Assembly: GCF_003781945.1 (NCBI RefSeq)
Contig: NZ_RJJW01000005.1
Location: 102,536-166,535 of the forward strand
From: Halorubrum sp. CSM-61
Lineage (GTDB): Archaea > Halobacteriota > Halobacteria > Halobacteriales > Haloferacaceae
Direction: 5' to 3'
DNA length: 64,000 nucleotides
Each line of letters begins with the position of its first letter. Positions within the stretch are counted from its first letter, which is position 1. A program made the translations under genes and the position numbers. Positions 9,313 through 18,338 of the stretch are shown here, one piece after another. Below the pieces are notes generated by a model. The model was not told the DNA's origin. It made no database searches and saw nothing but the letters and a program-made list of their open reading frames with translations.

Positions 9313-9630
9313 CGTTGTATCACCTGTCAGCAACATGGCTCGGAAACCTGTTAAAGATAATGCGGTACACGGTACCACGCGTCATTAGACTCGGCCGGCG
9401 TCGAATGTCGCGGATCGGGAGCGCTGGACTCGCGGTTCAGGCTGAGTCGAGATCGAATGGGAGTGAGCCGATCGGTATCCGCCTCGTTTCAATGTAACTG
9501 AAAGAAGTTTCTCTGACTCCCGCGCGCTGACGGTGGGACTGGGATTCGAACCACGGTCGCTCCCGATCGGTCGCTCTCTGATTCGAATCCCGCACGAGAC
9601 GCGCGCGGCGCGGAGTGCGCCGCGCGCTGA
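9313..9630. other. intergenic region between sod and tRNA-Ser
   Basis: About 318 bp without a credible gene. The left part is the promoter side of sod. The right part holds a 32-bp copy of the tRNA-Ser 3' end and its flank (annotated separately) and a GC-rich inverted-repeat stretch (GCGCGCGGCG and its complement, about 9600-9626). Nothing else recognisable. Confidence 0.6.
9521..9552 (-). repeat. duplicated tRNA-Ser 3' end (att-like fragment)
   Basis: These 32 bases are identical to 9621-9652, exactly 100 bp away. The repeat covers the discriminator, the 3' acceptor strand and most of the T arm of tRNA-Ser plus 10 bp of downstream flank. Integrases of archaeal elements use tRNA 3' ends as attachment sites, so this may be a scar left by insertion and loss. 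Only about 68 bp lies between the copies. Confidence 0.75.
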
Positions 9631-9714
9631 CGGTGGGACTGGGATTCGAACCCAGGAAGCCGTGAGGCTACCGGTTTTCAAGACCGGCGCAATGGGCCGC
9701 TCTGCCATCCCACC
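9631..9714 (-). tRNA. tRNA-Ser (anticodon TGA)
   Basis: On the minus strand a class II tRNA folds: acceptor GGTGGGA/TCCCACC with discriminator G, anticodon stem GCCGGT/ACCGGT around loop CTTGAAA (anticodon TGA), and a long variable arm (AGCC...GGCT). The long variable arm and the G discriminator fit serine. No intron seen. Confidence 0.94.
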
Positions 9715-9740
9715 GCACCCGGTCCGTCGGGGGCGTGTGA

Positions 9741-10274
9741 CTAAGGGGTGTCGGTGTCGGCCGATCCGTCGCTCCCCCGAAGCCGGTAGTGGATCGCGAA
9801 CACGACGAGCGCGGCGAGGATCGGCGGCGCGACGCCGGCGATCTGCGGGAGCCCGTAGAGGGCGACGACGACGGCCGACTCGGTCGGCTCGCGGAGCTCC
9901 GCCGGCGCGGAGACGACCATCCCGACGTACAGCGAGACGAGGAACAGGAATCCGCCGTACGCCAGTTTCCGGTCGTACCCCGGCTTCACGGGATCGCCGC
10001 GACGGTGCCGCCGGGCGACGAACAGCAGGGGCGCGAGCAGCGGCGCGACCGCGGCGAACCCGGCGATCACGTACAGCGACCGGGAGAACAGGAACGTCCC
10101 GCCCTGTACCTCCGCGGTCTCGGCCATCCAGACGACGAGCGCGAGGGTCACCACCGTCGCGATCAGCCCGGCCGCGAGCGCCCCGATCACGCCGTACACG
10201 CGCATGGTCCACGACTCCGTCTCGCGGATCGCGTAGGGGATCGCGCCGAACACCCCGCGGTAGCTGTCTGCCAT
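9741..10274 (-). CDS. conserved four-helix membrane protein
   Basis: A 177-residue protein with four clear hydrophobic segments (about residues 24-50, 59-83, 103-122 and 135-163) separated by short loops, one of them basic (ARRHRRGD). I choose the ATG at 10274 (MADSYRGV); the in-frame extension to 10328 looks like upstream DNA. No known family is recognised. It sits between tRNA-Ser and a divergently oriented gene. Confidence 0.72.
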   Translation of the reverse strand: MADSYRGVFGAIPYAIRETESWTMRVYGVIGALAAGLIATVVTLALVVWMAETAEVQGGTFLFSRSLYVIAGFAAVAPLLAPLLFVARRHRRGDPVKPGYDRKLAYGGFLFLVSLYVGMVVSAPAELREPTESAVVVALYGLPQIAGVAPPILAALVVFAIHYRLRGSDGSADTDTP

Positions 10275-10432
10275 CGACGCCGCTACGGCCGAGGGAGAAT
10301 TAAACCCCTCGTCGGCGGGCGCGACCATCCCGGCTGTGACTCACCCGAGTACTGCGATCGACGTTCCCCCTACGAGAGTCGCGCCGTTCCGGGTGACGTG
10401 ATCTTTTATACCCCGCGGTGGCACCATCCCAC

Positions 10433-11113
10433 GTGGGCCTGTACGACACGTATCTCGCCGTTCGCCACCGTCTCCACGACGGCGACCCGCCGGAACACGT
10501 CGCGATCGTCATCACCGAGCGCGACCTCCTCGCCGACGGCGCGTTCGACACCCTCTCGGCGGCGCTCGGGTGGGCCGTCGAGTACGGTGCAGAGCGCGTC
10601 ACCGTCTCGGTGTCCGTGCTCGACGAGGCCGTCGTCCCGACGCTCGTCCGCGAACTCCGTCAGGTCGACGCCCCTCGGCGGTTCGTCGTCCGAGGACCGG
10701 AGGACGCGGCGCTCGACGGGGGAGCGGTCGGCTCGGAAAGCGGTACCGGAAGCGACCCGGGACAGAACGCGCGCGGCGAGCGACCGGACGACGCGCCGAT
10801 CCGGATCACCGTCGGGCTCGGCGGGAAGGCCGAGTTCGCGGCCGCGGTCCGGGAGATCGCGGCCGACGTGGACGCCGGCGACCTCGATCCGGCGTCGATC
10901 GACGCCGCCGACGTCTCGGACCGGCTGGTGTTCCCCGAGGAGCCCGACCTCGTGATCAAGACCGGCGCCGAGCGGCTCTCGGACTTCGCCATCTGGCAGT
11001 CGGTGTACGCCGAGCTCTACTTCACCGACGTGAACTGGCGGGACTTCAGGAAGCGAGACTACCTCCGGGCGGTGCTCGACTTCCAGGACCGACAACGGCG
11101 GTTCGGGCGGTAG
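10433..11113 (+). CDS. UppS-like (cis-prenyltransferase) family protein, degenerate N-terminus
   Basis: A 226-residue protein whose C-terminal 50 residues match cis-prenyltransferases closely: ERLSDFAIWQSVYAELYFTD followed by NWRDFRKRDYL. The N-terminal catalytic motif of active UppS/Z-FPP synthases (HxxxIMDGNxR) is replaced by VAIVITERDLL, and the middle contains a Gly/Ser/Asp linker. A catalytic role in polyprenyl diphosphate synthesis is therefore doubtful; a regulatory or scaffolding partner of a second UppS is possible. A TATA-like TTTATA lies about 25 nt before the GTG at 10433, fitting a leaderless transcript; a GTG at 10418 is the alternative. Confidence 0.7.
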   Translation: MGLYDTYLAVRHRLHDGDPPEHVAIVITERDLLADGAFDTLSAALGWAVEYGAERVTVSVSVLDEAVVPTLVRELRQVDAPRRFVVRGPEDAALDGGAVGSESGTGSDPGQNARGERPDDAPIRITVGLGGKAEFAAAVREIAADVDAGDLDPASIDAADVSDRLVFPEEPDLVIKTGAERLSDFAIWQSVYAELYFTDVNWRDFRKRDYLRAVLDFQDRQRRFGR

Positions 11114-11141
11114 GCGGGCGGGAAGGGAGACGTCCGGAACT

Positions 11142-12308
11142 TCACCAGACGAACCGGAACAGGAGCGTGAACGTCACGAGCGCCCCGACCGTCGAGAGGA
11201 TCGGGACGACGTTCTGCATCAGCACGACGCGTGCGCTCGTGGTCGGGTTGAACAGGTCCGACGCGGAGGGGATGTCCGACGGGTCTCCCTCGCCGATCGG
11301 CCCCGTCTCGTCCGCTTTCAGCGCGCCCACGGACACTTTCGGCTCCTTCTCGCCGCGGATCCCCTGTTTGACCGTCACGGTTCGGGTCGCGCGTCCCCAC
11401 CCGAGGCCGACGATCGACATCGTCGCGATGATGACGAACGACGCCGGGATCCCCACCGCCGAGAGGCTGATGACGATCCCGGAAGAGACGCAGGCGACGA
11501 CGATCGCCGCGGTCAGCGGGAGGTCGGTGATGTCGTTGCCGAGCGTGTCGAGCGTCCGGCGCGCGATCGTGAACGCCCCGACCGCGACGGAGGCGCTTCC
11601 GAGGAGGATCATCGGCGTCATCTCGACGTTGTCGAGCGCGACGAGCGGCGCGATCGCGTTCGCGATGTTCGACGTGCCCGAGGAGAAGGCCATCAGACAG
11701 CCGATCGCGATGACGACGAAGCCGCCGATCAGCTCGCGGCGCGTCGTGTTCGGCCCCGGGACCGGCTTCGGGACGATCCCCGACCGGTCGAACTCGAACA
11801 GCGCGCCCTCGGTGCTCTCGATCGCCACCCAGCTGTCTATCGCGGGGTAGAAGTACCGCCCGACGACGCCCGAGACCCAGAATCCGATGATCGGCGCGAC
11901 GAGCCACCAGATGGCGATCTCGCCCATCACGGCCCGGTCGAGGGTGCCCGTCGCCAGCCCGAGCCCGGCGATGGCGCCGACCGCCGTCATCGACGTCGAC
12001 GCCGGGACGCCGGCGAAGTTGCCCACGAACAGCGCGCCGCCGATGAAAAAGAGAACCACGATGCTCGTCTCCAGCGTGAACACGTTGCCTCCGGTGACCA
12101 GGTCCTCGCCGAGCGTCGTCACGACGCGCTGTCCCAGCGTCCCCGCGCCGATGAAGAAGAACACCGACATTAGCGCCGCGGCGCCCGACTTCGATATCAC
12201 GTCCGCGCCGACCGCCGGCCCGAACGCCGGCCCGGTCGTCGCGCCGCCGATGTTGTATCCGACGAACGCCGCGACCACGAACCCGACGAGAAGTAAGGCC
12301 TCAACCAT
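11142..12308 (-). CDS. inorganic phosphate transporter, PiT family
   Basis: A 388-residue integral membrane protein. The family repeats are visible: an N-terminal VGYNIGGATTGPAFGPAV and NFAGVPASTSMTAVGAIAGLG, and the C-terminal mirror FSSGTSNIANAIAPLVAL and GIPASFVIIATMSIVGLGWG. These are the two inverted halves of PiT carriers, which import phosphate with Na+ or H+. I start at 12308 (MVEALLL), seven codons inside the longest frame. Divergent from larC. No phosphate regulator lies next to it, although a PhoU gene occurs at 34.7 kb. Confidence 0.92.
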   Translation of the reverse strand: MVEALLLVGFVVAAFVGYNIGGATTGPAFGPAVGADVISKSGAAALMSVFFFIGAGTLGQRVVTTLGEDLVTGGNVFTLETSIVVLFFIGGALFVGNFAGVPASTSMTAVGAIAGLGLATGTLDRAVMGEIAIWWLVAPIIGFWVSGVVGRYFYPAIDSWVAIESTEGALFEFDRSGIVPKPVPGPNTTRRELIGGFVVIAIGCLMAFSSGTSNIANAIAPLVALDNVEMTPMILLGSASVAVGAFTIARRTLDTLGNDITDLPLTAAIVVACVSSGIVISLSAVGIPASFVIIATMSIVGLGWGRATRTVTVKQGIRGEKEPKVSVGALKADETGPIGEGDPSDIPSASDLFNPTTSARVVLMQNVVPILSTVGALVTFTLLFRFVW

Positions 12309-12477
12309 ATACTCGTTACAACGACACACGGCGGGTTAAGCGAACAGGTTTCCGCGTCCCGACAGAAGCGACCGAGACCGAGTGGCTGCGGGGCGATCGC
12401 TCGGAGATCCGACCCGAGCGCGTCGCCGGCGAGGCGGATACCGGAGGTATTTGTCCCGCGGCGGCCTCCGGTCAGGC

Positions 12478-13899
12478 ATGCGAACGCTCGTCTTCGACGG
12501 TCGGACCGGTGCCGCCGGCGACATGATCTGCGCCGCGCTGATCGCGGCCGGCGCCGATCCCGACGCCCTCGCGCCCGTGGCCGACCGGCTCCCGGTCCGG
12601 TACGAGGTGGGCGAGACGACGAAAAACGGGATCCGAGCGACGACCGTCGACGTGCTCCTCGACGGCGACGACGGCAGCGGCGGAAGCAGTGACGGCGGCG
12701 ATGGCGACGGGGAGGGCCACTCGCACGAACACTCCCACGACGACCCCGAACACGGCCACACTCACGACGGCTCCGAGCGCGCCCACACTCACGACGACCC
12801 CGAACACGCCGAGGGGGCCGGCGTCCACCGCACCTACCTCGAGGTCGTCGCGCTCGTCGAGTCGATGGGTCTCCCCGAGTCCGTCGAGTCGGTCGCGCTC
12901 GACGCCTTCGAACGCCTCGGCCGCGCGGAAGCGTCGGTCCACGGCACCGACCTCGACGAGACGCACTTCCACGAGGTCGGCGCCGACGACGCGATCGCCG
13001 ACGTGGTCGGCGCGGCGCTGCTGGTCGACGACCTCGACCCCGACCGAGTCGTGACCACCCCGGTCGCGACCGGCGGCGGCGAGGTCGAGATGAGCCACGG
13101 CGTCTACCCGGTCCCCGCGCCGGCGACGACCGAGATCGCGGCCGGCGCCGACTTCTCGGTGGTCGGCGGGCCTGTCGACCGCGAGCTGCTCACGCCCACG
13201 GGCGCCGCGATCCTCGCCGCGGTCGCCGAGGGCGTCGACGCGATCCCCGACCTCGCTATCGACGCCGCCGGTTATGGGGCCGGCGACGCGACCTTCCCGG
13301 ACCACCCGAACGTGCTCCGGGCGCTGGTCGGCGAGGGACGCGATCCGGAGGCTGAGAACGGTGCTCACGGCCACGCTCACGGACACGACGACGCGGCCGA
13401 ACGCACCGAAGACCACGGCCATGCCCTCGTCCACGACGACATCGCGGTCCTCGAAACGAACCTTGACGACGCCGCCCCCGAGGTGCTCGGCGGACTCCAG
13501 GAGACGCTCACGGAGGCCGGCGCGCGCGACGTGACGATCGTCCCGACCACGATGAAGAAGTCGCGACCGGGTCACCTCGTGAAGGTCATCTGCAAGCCCG
13601 AGGACGCCGAGGCGGTCGCGGAGCGGCTCGCCCGCGAGACCGGGACGCTCGGGGTCCGCCAGTCCGGCGCGAGCCACCGGTGGATCGCCGAGCGAGCGTT
13701 CGAAACGGCGGTGCTGTCGATCGACGGGGAGGAGCACGAGGTGGCGGTGAAGGTCGCCTCGACCGCCGACGGCGACGCCTACGACGTGAGCGCCGAGTAC
13801 GACGACGCCGCCGCGGTCGCGGAGGCGACCGGCCTGCCGACTCGGGACGTGCTCCGCCGGGCTGAGCGAGATGTGCGCGATAGGCTCGGTGAGGAGTAG
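12478..13899 (+). CDS. larC: nickel-pincer cofactor biosynthesis protein LarC
   Basis: A 473-residue protein starting MRTLVFDGRTGAAGDMICAAL, the LarC/DUF111 signature. LarC inserts nickel into the pyridinium-dithiocarboxylate mononucleotide to give the Ni-pincer cofactor of lactate racemase-type enzymes. Later family segments are ETHFHEVGADDAIADVVGAA, LTPTGAAIL and TTMKKSRPGHLVKV. Two histidine-rich insertions, about residues 80-116 and 300-325, probably bind metal. Here LarC is one continuous frame, unlike the frameshifted larC1/larC2 of Lactobacillus. No larA, larB or larE is nearby. The start at 12478 is set by homology to the family N-terminus. Confidence 0.93.
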   Translation: MRTLVFDGRTGAAGDMICAALIAAGADPDALAPVADRLPVRYEVGETTKNGIRATTVDVLLDGDDGSGGSSDGGDGDGEGHSHEHSHDDPEHGHTHDGSERAHTHDDPEHAEGAGVHRTYLEVVALVESMGLPESVESVALDAFERLGRAEASVHGTDLDETHFHEVGADDAIADVVGAALLVDDLDPDRVVTTPVATGGGEVEMSHGVYPVPAPATTEIAAGADFSVVGGPVDRELLTPTGAAILAAVAEGVDAIPDLAIDAAGYGAGDATFPDHPNVLRALVGEGRDPEAENGAHGHAHGHDDAAERTEDHGHALVHDDIAVLETNLDDAAPEVLGGLQETLTEAGARDVTIVPTTMKKSRPGHLVKVICKPEDAEAVAERLARETGTLGVRQSGASHRWIAERAFETAVLSIDGEEHEVAVKVASTADGDAYDVSAEYDDAAAVAEATGLPTRDVLRRAERDVRDRLGEE

Positions 13900-13923
13900 C
13901 GGAGCGCTGATTGGACTCCCCGG

Positions 13924-14235
13924 TCACCCCGGCGGTTCGACCCGTTCGACCCGCCCCGGTTCGACGCCGAACCCGTTCGCCAGTCGGTCGGCGACGCGGT
14001 CCGCGACGCGCTCGGCGGACCGGTCCGCCTCCGGGACCGAGAGGGTCGCGACCGCCTCGACGGTCGTGTCGTTGAGCCCGGGCTGGAGGCCGGCGATCGA
14101 CAGGTCCTCGACGTCGACGCCGTCGACTCGCTCCAGCTGCGCGCGGGCGCCGGCGGCGAGGTCGCCGGCGGCGGCCTGCGAGACTCGAACCCTTACGGTC
14201 GCTTCCACGGTCTCCGAGTGGATGGCTGCTGCCAT
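13924..14235 (-). CDS. small conserved haloarchaeal protein
   Basis: A 103-residue protein, probably soluble, with a beta-strand-rich start (TVEATVRVRVS), a helix (AAGARAQLERVDGVDVEDLSI) and a C-terminal acidic helix. The pattern of alternating strands and helices could be an ACT- or ferredoxin-like fold, but I do not recognise a family. The ATG at 14235 is preferred since the frame upstream has a non-coding look. It converges on larC. Confidence 0.5.
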   Translation of the reverse strand: MAAAIHSETVEATVRVRVSQAAAGDLAAGARAQLERVDGVDVEDLSIAGLQPGLNDTTVEAVATLSVPEADRSAERVADRVADRLANGFGVEPGRVERVEPPG

Positions 14236-14786
14236 GAGTCCCTCGCCGCGAGTCGAACGCGGCGCGGATCGGTCCGCGGCCTCGAACGCGGGTCCCGCTT
14301 CGACGGACCCGGCGCTCGCGAGGGGTGCACGGTCGCGTCCGGCGGTCGGGGATCGGTGCCAACGCTCACCGGACGACACAGCGACGGCTGGAGAAGTCGG
14401 GATGCGGTCCGTCCCGCGGGGAACTCCCCCAGCCGACGCGCGTCACGCGGTCGGGCGGACGGACCGTGTCTCCGGAATCCCGTAGCCGTTCCAGCCGAGG
14501 AGCGCGCCGCTGACGAGAGCGGCGGACGCCGAGGCGGCGGAACGGAAGCGGGTCATACGTGGACTCCGGCGGCGCGAAAGCGCCGTTACCGATTCGATAT
14601 GTCGGGTGGTTATTAAATCTATGGCGGACGTGTGAATTGGTAACAGATCACTTATAAGTGGTTGTCGACCGGTCCGATCGCGACCGCGAATCCCGCACAG
14701 ATGACCCGTATCGGCCGGTTCCGGCGAGGGCGAGACGACAGGCCTATGACGAACGCCCGACCAGTTGCGCGTAAGCAGCCACCGTC
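14236..14786. other. 550-bp intergenic region before aspS
   Basis: No confident gene. A 37-codon minus-strand frame at 14443-14556 (starting MTRFRSAASASAALVSG) has a signal-peptide-like start but is too short to accept. A perfect 12-bp palindrome CACTTATAAGTG at 14649-14660 contains a TATA core and may be the aspS promoter, which would leave a leader of about 100 nt. Confidence 0.4.
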
Positions 14787-16091
14787 ATGATCGAGCGAAT
14801 CCACACGTCGGACGTCGAACCGGACGCGGACGAGGTCGCCATCGCCGGCCACGTCCACGAGATCCGCGACCTGGGAGGCCTCGTCTTCCTCATCGTGCGC
14901 GACCGCGAGGGGCTCATCCAGATCGTCTTCAAGGAGGAGCGCGAGCCGGAGCTGTTCGAGGCCGTCCAGGACGTGGGCGCCGAGGACGTGGTCCGGGTCG
15001 TCGGCGAGCCGCTGGAGAGCGATCAGGCGCCCGGGGGCGTCGAGATCGCGCCGACCGAGTACGAGGTCATCGACGAGGCGGACTCCCCGCTCCCGCTCGA
15101 GATCTCGAAGGACATCGAGGTCGACCTCTCGACCCGGCTCGACAACCGCGCGCTCGACCTCCGCAAGCCGGAGACGCTCGCCGTGTTCACGCTTCGCTCG
15201 AAGCTGATGACGGCGATGGAGGAGTGGTTCGACGGCGAGGGGTTCGTCGACATCAAGACGCCGCTCATCTCGAAGGGCGGCGCCGAGGGCGGCGCCGAGC
15301 TGTTCCCGATCCTCTACTACAACCAGGACGCGTTCCTGTCGCAGAGCCCGCAGCTGTACAAGCAGATGCTGATGGCGTCCGGCTACGAGGCCGTCTACGA
15401 GACGGGGACCGCGTTCCGCGCCGAGGACTTCGCGACCTCCCGCCACGTCTCCGAGATCGCGATGTTCGACGTCGAGCTCGCGTACATCGACGACCACGAC
15501 GACGTGATGGACGTCCAAGAGGAGTCGCTGCGCCACGCGCTCCGCGAGGTCGCCGAGAACGCCGAGCGCGAGCTCGACCTGCTCGACGTCGACCTCGACG
15601 TGCCCGAGGACGACTTCCCGCGGATCACCTTCGACGAGGCGCTCGACGTCTTAGAGACCGAGTTCGGCCACTTCCCGGACGACCCGACCGACCTCGACAC
15701 GAAGGGCGAGAAGCTGCTCGGCGAGCACTTCGAGGAGCGGGGTCACCCCGCGTTCTTCGTCGTCGGCTACCCCGACGAGAAGTTCTACTACATGCAGGAC
15801 GTCGAGGGCGACGACATCGCCTCGCGGAAGTTCGACCTCATCTACAAGGGCCAGGAGCTCTCCTCGGGCGGCCAGCGCGAGCACGACGTCGAGCGCATGG
15901 TCGAGGTCATGGAGGAGGAGGGCGTCGAGACCGCCAACTTCGAGTTCTACATCGAGGCGCTCAGCTTCGGCACTCCGCCCCACGGCGGCTACGGGCTCGG
16001 CATCGACCGGCTCGTCCAGAAGGTCGCCGACCTCGACAACATCAAGGAGGCGATCATGTTCCCGCGCGACCCGAACCGGCTCGAACCGTAA
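14787..16091 (+). CDS. aspS: aspartyl-tRNA synthetase, archaeal type
   Basis: A 434-residue class II synthetase that charges tRNA-Asp (and probably tRNA-Asn). The N-terminal OB-fold anticodon domain (residues 1 to about 105) is followed by motif 2 ([19 protein letters not shown]) and motif 3 ([12 protein letters not shown]). The anticodon domain has histidine in [12 protein letters not shown] and proline in DQAPGGVEI, where discriminating archaeal enzymes are reported to carry tryptophan and lysine; this points to a non-discriminating enzyme working with GatCAB. The ATG at 14787 is the natural family start. Confidence 0.96.
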   Translation: MIERIHTSDVEPDADEVAIAGHVHEIRDLGGLVFLIVRDREGLIQIVFKEEREPELFEAVQDVGAEDVVRVVGEPLESDQAPGGVEIAPTEYEVIDEADSPLPLEISKDIEVDLSTRLDNRALDLRKPETLAVFTLRSKLMTAMEEWFDGEGFVDIKTPLISKGGAEGGAELFPILYYNQDAFLSQSPQLYKQMLMASGYEAVYETGTAFRAEDFATSRHVSEIAMFDVELAYIDDHDDVMDVQEESLRHALREVAENAERELDLLDVDLDVPEDDFPRITFDEALDVLETEFGHFPDDPTDLDTKGEKLLGEHFEERGHPAFFVVGYPDEKFYYMQDVEGDDIASRKFDLIYKGQELSSGGQREHDVERMVEVMEEEGVETANFEFYIEALSFGTPPHGGYGLGIDRLVQKVADLDNIKEAIMFPRDPNRLEP

Positions 16092-16291
16092 CGCGGTCGG
16101 AGTCCGCCGACGCCGTCCGCGGCCGCGGTGTCGCCAGCGGGCGTCCGACGTATCTTTTATAAGCAGTCGTCGAAGTTATCTAATTCCCGCTTTCAAGCCG
16201 CCTTCCGTCGATTAAACCGAGTAAAATCGGGCGCAATTCGGCTGAACGGCTTGTGGTATTAAAGGTGACAGCGGCCCGAGCGGGAGTCGTC

Positions 16292-16561
16292 ATGAACGCG
16301 ATCCGAACGACACTGATCGTGGCGCTCGCCGCGGTGGTACTGATCGGGACCGGCGCCGTCGCGGCGACCCCCGGACCGGACAACGCCTCGGGCGGCGCGG
16401 GGCCGCCGAGCGACCTACCGGGCCCGGTGCCGGACTTCGTCGGCGACATCTTGAGTAGCGTGAACGACTTCCTCGGCGGCGGCGTCGACGACCTCGGTGA
16501 GAACGTGAGCGACGACGCCGGCGACGGTGCGGACGAGAGCGCAGACGAGGAGGAGGCGTAA
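16292..16561 (+). CDS. small secreted or membrane-anchored acidic protein
   Basis: An 89-residue protein with a Sec-type signal or anchor: residues 1-4, then a hydrophobic run of about 18 residues ending GTGAVAATPG. The remainder is Gly/Pro/Asp-rich and very acidic, ending DESADEEEA. The ATG at 16292 puts the hydrophobic run at the N-terminus. The next gene starts one base after its stop, so they form a two-gene unit with the DUF4382 lipoprotein. No family recognised. Confidence 0.65.
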   Translation: MNAIRTTLIVALAAVVLIGTGAVAATPGPDNASGGAGPPSDLPGPVPDFVGDILSSVNDFLGGGVDDLGENVSDDAGDGADESADEEEA

Positions 16562-16562
16562 C

Positions 16563-17297
16563 GTGACGGACCGAACGCCCGACCGCGTCGCGCTCGACCG
16601 GCGGACGTACCTGCAGGCGGCCGGCGCCGCCGCGCTCGGCGTGTCCGGCCTCGCCGGCTGCGTCGGTCGCGCGACCGGGACGCTCGCGACCGCCGTCACC
16701 GACCAGCCCGCCGACATCGGCGACTTCGAGTCGCTCGTGGTCACCGTCGAGGGGATCTGGCTCGGTCCCGAGGGCGCCGAGAGCGGCGCTGAGGGGAACG
16801 AGACGGACGACGGGGATGCGGACGGAGCCGGCGACGGCGCCGACGGCAACGAGACCGACGACGGGAGCGACGTGGACGATGAGGAGGACGGCGGCGAGCC
16901 CTCCGGCCGCGAGTACCACGAGTTCGACGAGCCGCAGGAGGCCGACCTCGTCCGGCTCCAGAACGGGGAGACGCAGCTGATCGACGAGCGCGAGCTCTCG
17001 CTCGGCACGTACCGGTTCCTCCAGTTGGACGTCTCGAACGTCGAGGGCACCCTGGAGGACGGCGACGAGGCGCAGGTCGACCGCCCGGGGAACGCGCCGC
17101 TGACGTTCAACGCGGAGTTCGAGGTCCGCGAGAACACCCGAACGGTGTTCACGGCCGACTTCGCTCCGGTCCGGCGCGGGAACGGGCGGTACCTCCTGCG
17201 CCCGGTTCCGAGCGGGATCGAGGTCGACTACGAGGAGACGGACGGCGGCTCCGGAGACGGCAACGAGACCGACGGAACCGACGAGAGCGACGAGTAG
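16563..17297 (+). CDS. DUF4382-type lipoprotein with Tat signal
   Basis: A 244-residue exported protein. The N-terminus has a twin-arginine motif (DRRTYLQ) followed by a hydrophobic stretch and a lipobox (GLAGC), so it should be folded in the cytoplasm, exported by Tat and lipid-anchored. The mature part resembles DUF4382: FESLVVTVEGIWL, LVRLQNGETQLIDERELSLGTYRFLQLDV and a final beta-rich section, interrupted by an acidic Gly/Asn linker. The start is GTG at 16563, one base after the upstream stop. Role at the cell surface unknown. Confidence 0.78.
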   Translation: MTDRTPDRVALDRRTYLQAAGAAALGVSGLAGCVGRATGTLATAVTDQPADIGDFESLVVTVEGIWLGPEGAESGAEGNETDDGDADGAGDGADGNETDDGSDVDDEEDGGEPSGREYHEFDEPQEADLVRLQNGETQLIDERELSLGTYRFLQLDVSNVEGTLEDGDEAQVDRPGNAPLTFNAEFEVRENTRTVFTADFAPVRRGNGRYLLRPVPSGIEVDYEETDGGSGDGNETDGTDESDE

Positions 17298-17599
17298 GCG
17301 GGGGAGCCGGCGTCTCGCCGCGTTCCCCGACGGTCCCCCGTTGAAGTCGCGGTTCGGTCGCACCGGCCGACGACGGTCGTCCGGCCGTTGCCGACCGCGG
17401 CTTCGGGGTCAGGGTTGGGAGCGGTCCCGGGATTCGGGGACCAGGGGAGTGCACGGCGGAATCGGTCCCCCGTCGGAGGCACACGACCCGTTCGATCGTC
17501 CCGACGCGGCGAACCGCGGCGGGACGGTCGGGGTTCGTTCGACGAAACGCAGCGAGACGACGCGAGACGGCGCGAGCGACCTGCGCCGTACCCACGCGA
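17298..17599. other. 302-bp convergent intergenic region
   Basis: Lies between the end of the lipoprotein gene and the end of the TVP38-like gene on the other strand. GC-rich, with no credible reading frame, repeat or RNA gene seen. Confidence 0.5.
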
Positions 17600-18277
17600 T
17601 CACGCGGTCGGCGACGCGCGGTCTCTTATAAACGTTCGATACAGCGGACCGGCGAGCAGCAGCGCTCCGAGACCGGCCATCGCGACCAGCGCGGTCGGAT
17701 CGATCGAGGCCGCGTCGCCGGCCGCGAGCCGAGTGACGGAGACGCCGATCGCGACGCCGACGACCGCCCACGGGAGCTCTCCGAGCGCCGTGCCGACGAG
17801 AAGCGAACGGAGGCGGATCCCGGACCCGCCGGCGGCGACCGAGACGGCGTCCGAGGGAACCGGCAGCAGCCGCGTCGCGGTGACGGCCCGAACGCCGCCC
17901 GTTGTTTCGGCCAGCCGCTCCCCCGCGCCGCAGAGCCGGTCGGCCAGCTGCGATCCCTCGCGGGCCCGGACCCGACCGGCGCGCGCGAGCCAGTACGGGG
18001 GGAGCGCGGTCGCCACCATCGCGGCGACGCCGACCGGGAGCCCGGCCCACCCGTACCCGAAGCCGGCGACGACGGCGAGCAGCGTCGTCGGCCACGCGAG
18101 GAAGGGGCGGATCGCCGTCAGCGCGACCAACGCGACGCCGAACCGGACCGGATCGTCGGCGAGCCACGTCAGCGGCCCGAGCACGGCGTCGGGGGAGACG
18201 ATCCACGCGAGCGCCGCGAACGCGGCCACCGCGACCCCCGCGAGCGCGTACCCGACGGCGCCGGTTCGGCGGTTCAC
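17600..18277 (-). CDS. TVP38/TMEM64 (VTT domain) membrane protein
   Basis: A 225-residue integral membrane protein with the VTT/SNARE-associated signature: RPFLAWPTTLLAVVAGFGYG, then WAGLPVGVAAMVATALPPYWLAR and a later TRLLPVPSDAVSVAAGGSGI. Four to six hydrophobic segments. Members are lipid scramblases or transporters (DedA/TVP38 superfamily). The substrate is not known. The next gene upstream, 61 bp away on the same strand, is also a membrane protein. Confidence 0.83.
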   Translation of the reverse strand: MNRRTGAVGYALAGVAVAAFAALAWIVSPDAVLGPLTWLADDPVRFGVALVALTAIRPFLAWPTTLLAVVAGFGYGWAGLPVGVAAMVATALPPYWLARAGRVRAREGSQLADRLCGAGERLAETTGGVRAVTATRLLPVPSDAVSVAAGGSGIRLRSLLVGTALGELPWAVVGVAIGVSVTRLAAGDAASIDPTALVAMAGLGALLLAGPLYRTFIRDRASPTA

Positions 18278-18338
18278 GAGCGGCCGTGCTCCCTCGGGCG
18301 ATAAACGCTTTGTGGAGCGCCGGTCTCGGAGGCGGCTC

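Noticed and set aside
9541-9600. A second tRNA in front of tRNA-Ser
   Set aside because: Only the 3' end matches; no anticodon arm or 5' acceptor strand can be folded.
12700-12830. CRISPR-like repetition of short units
   Set aside because: These are codons of the histidine-rich insert of LarC (repeated CAC/GAC), not spaced repeats. No CRISPR array or cas gene was seen in the window.
14443-14556. 37-codon minus-strand frame with a signal-like start
   Set aside because: Too short, no ribosome-binding or promoter support and no recognisable family; mentioned only within the intergenic note.
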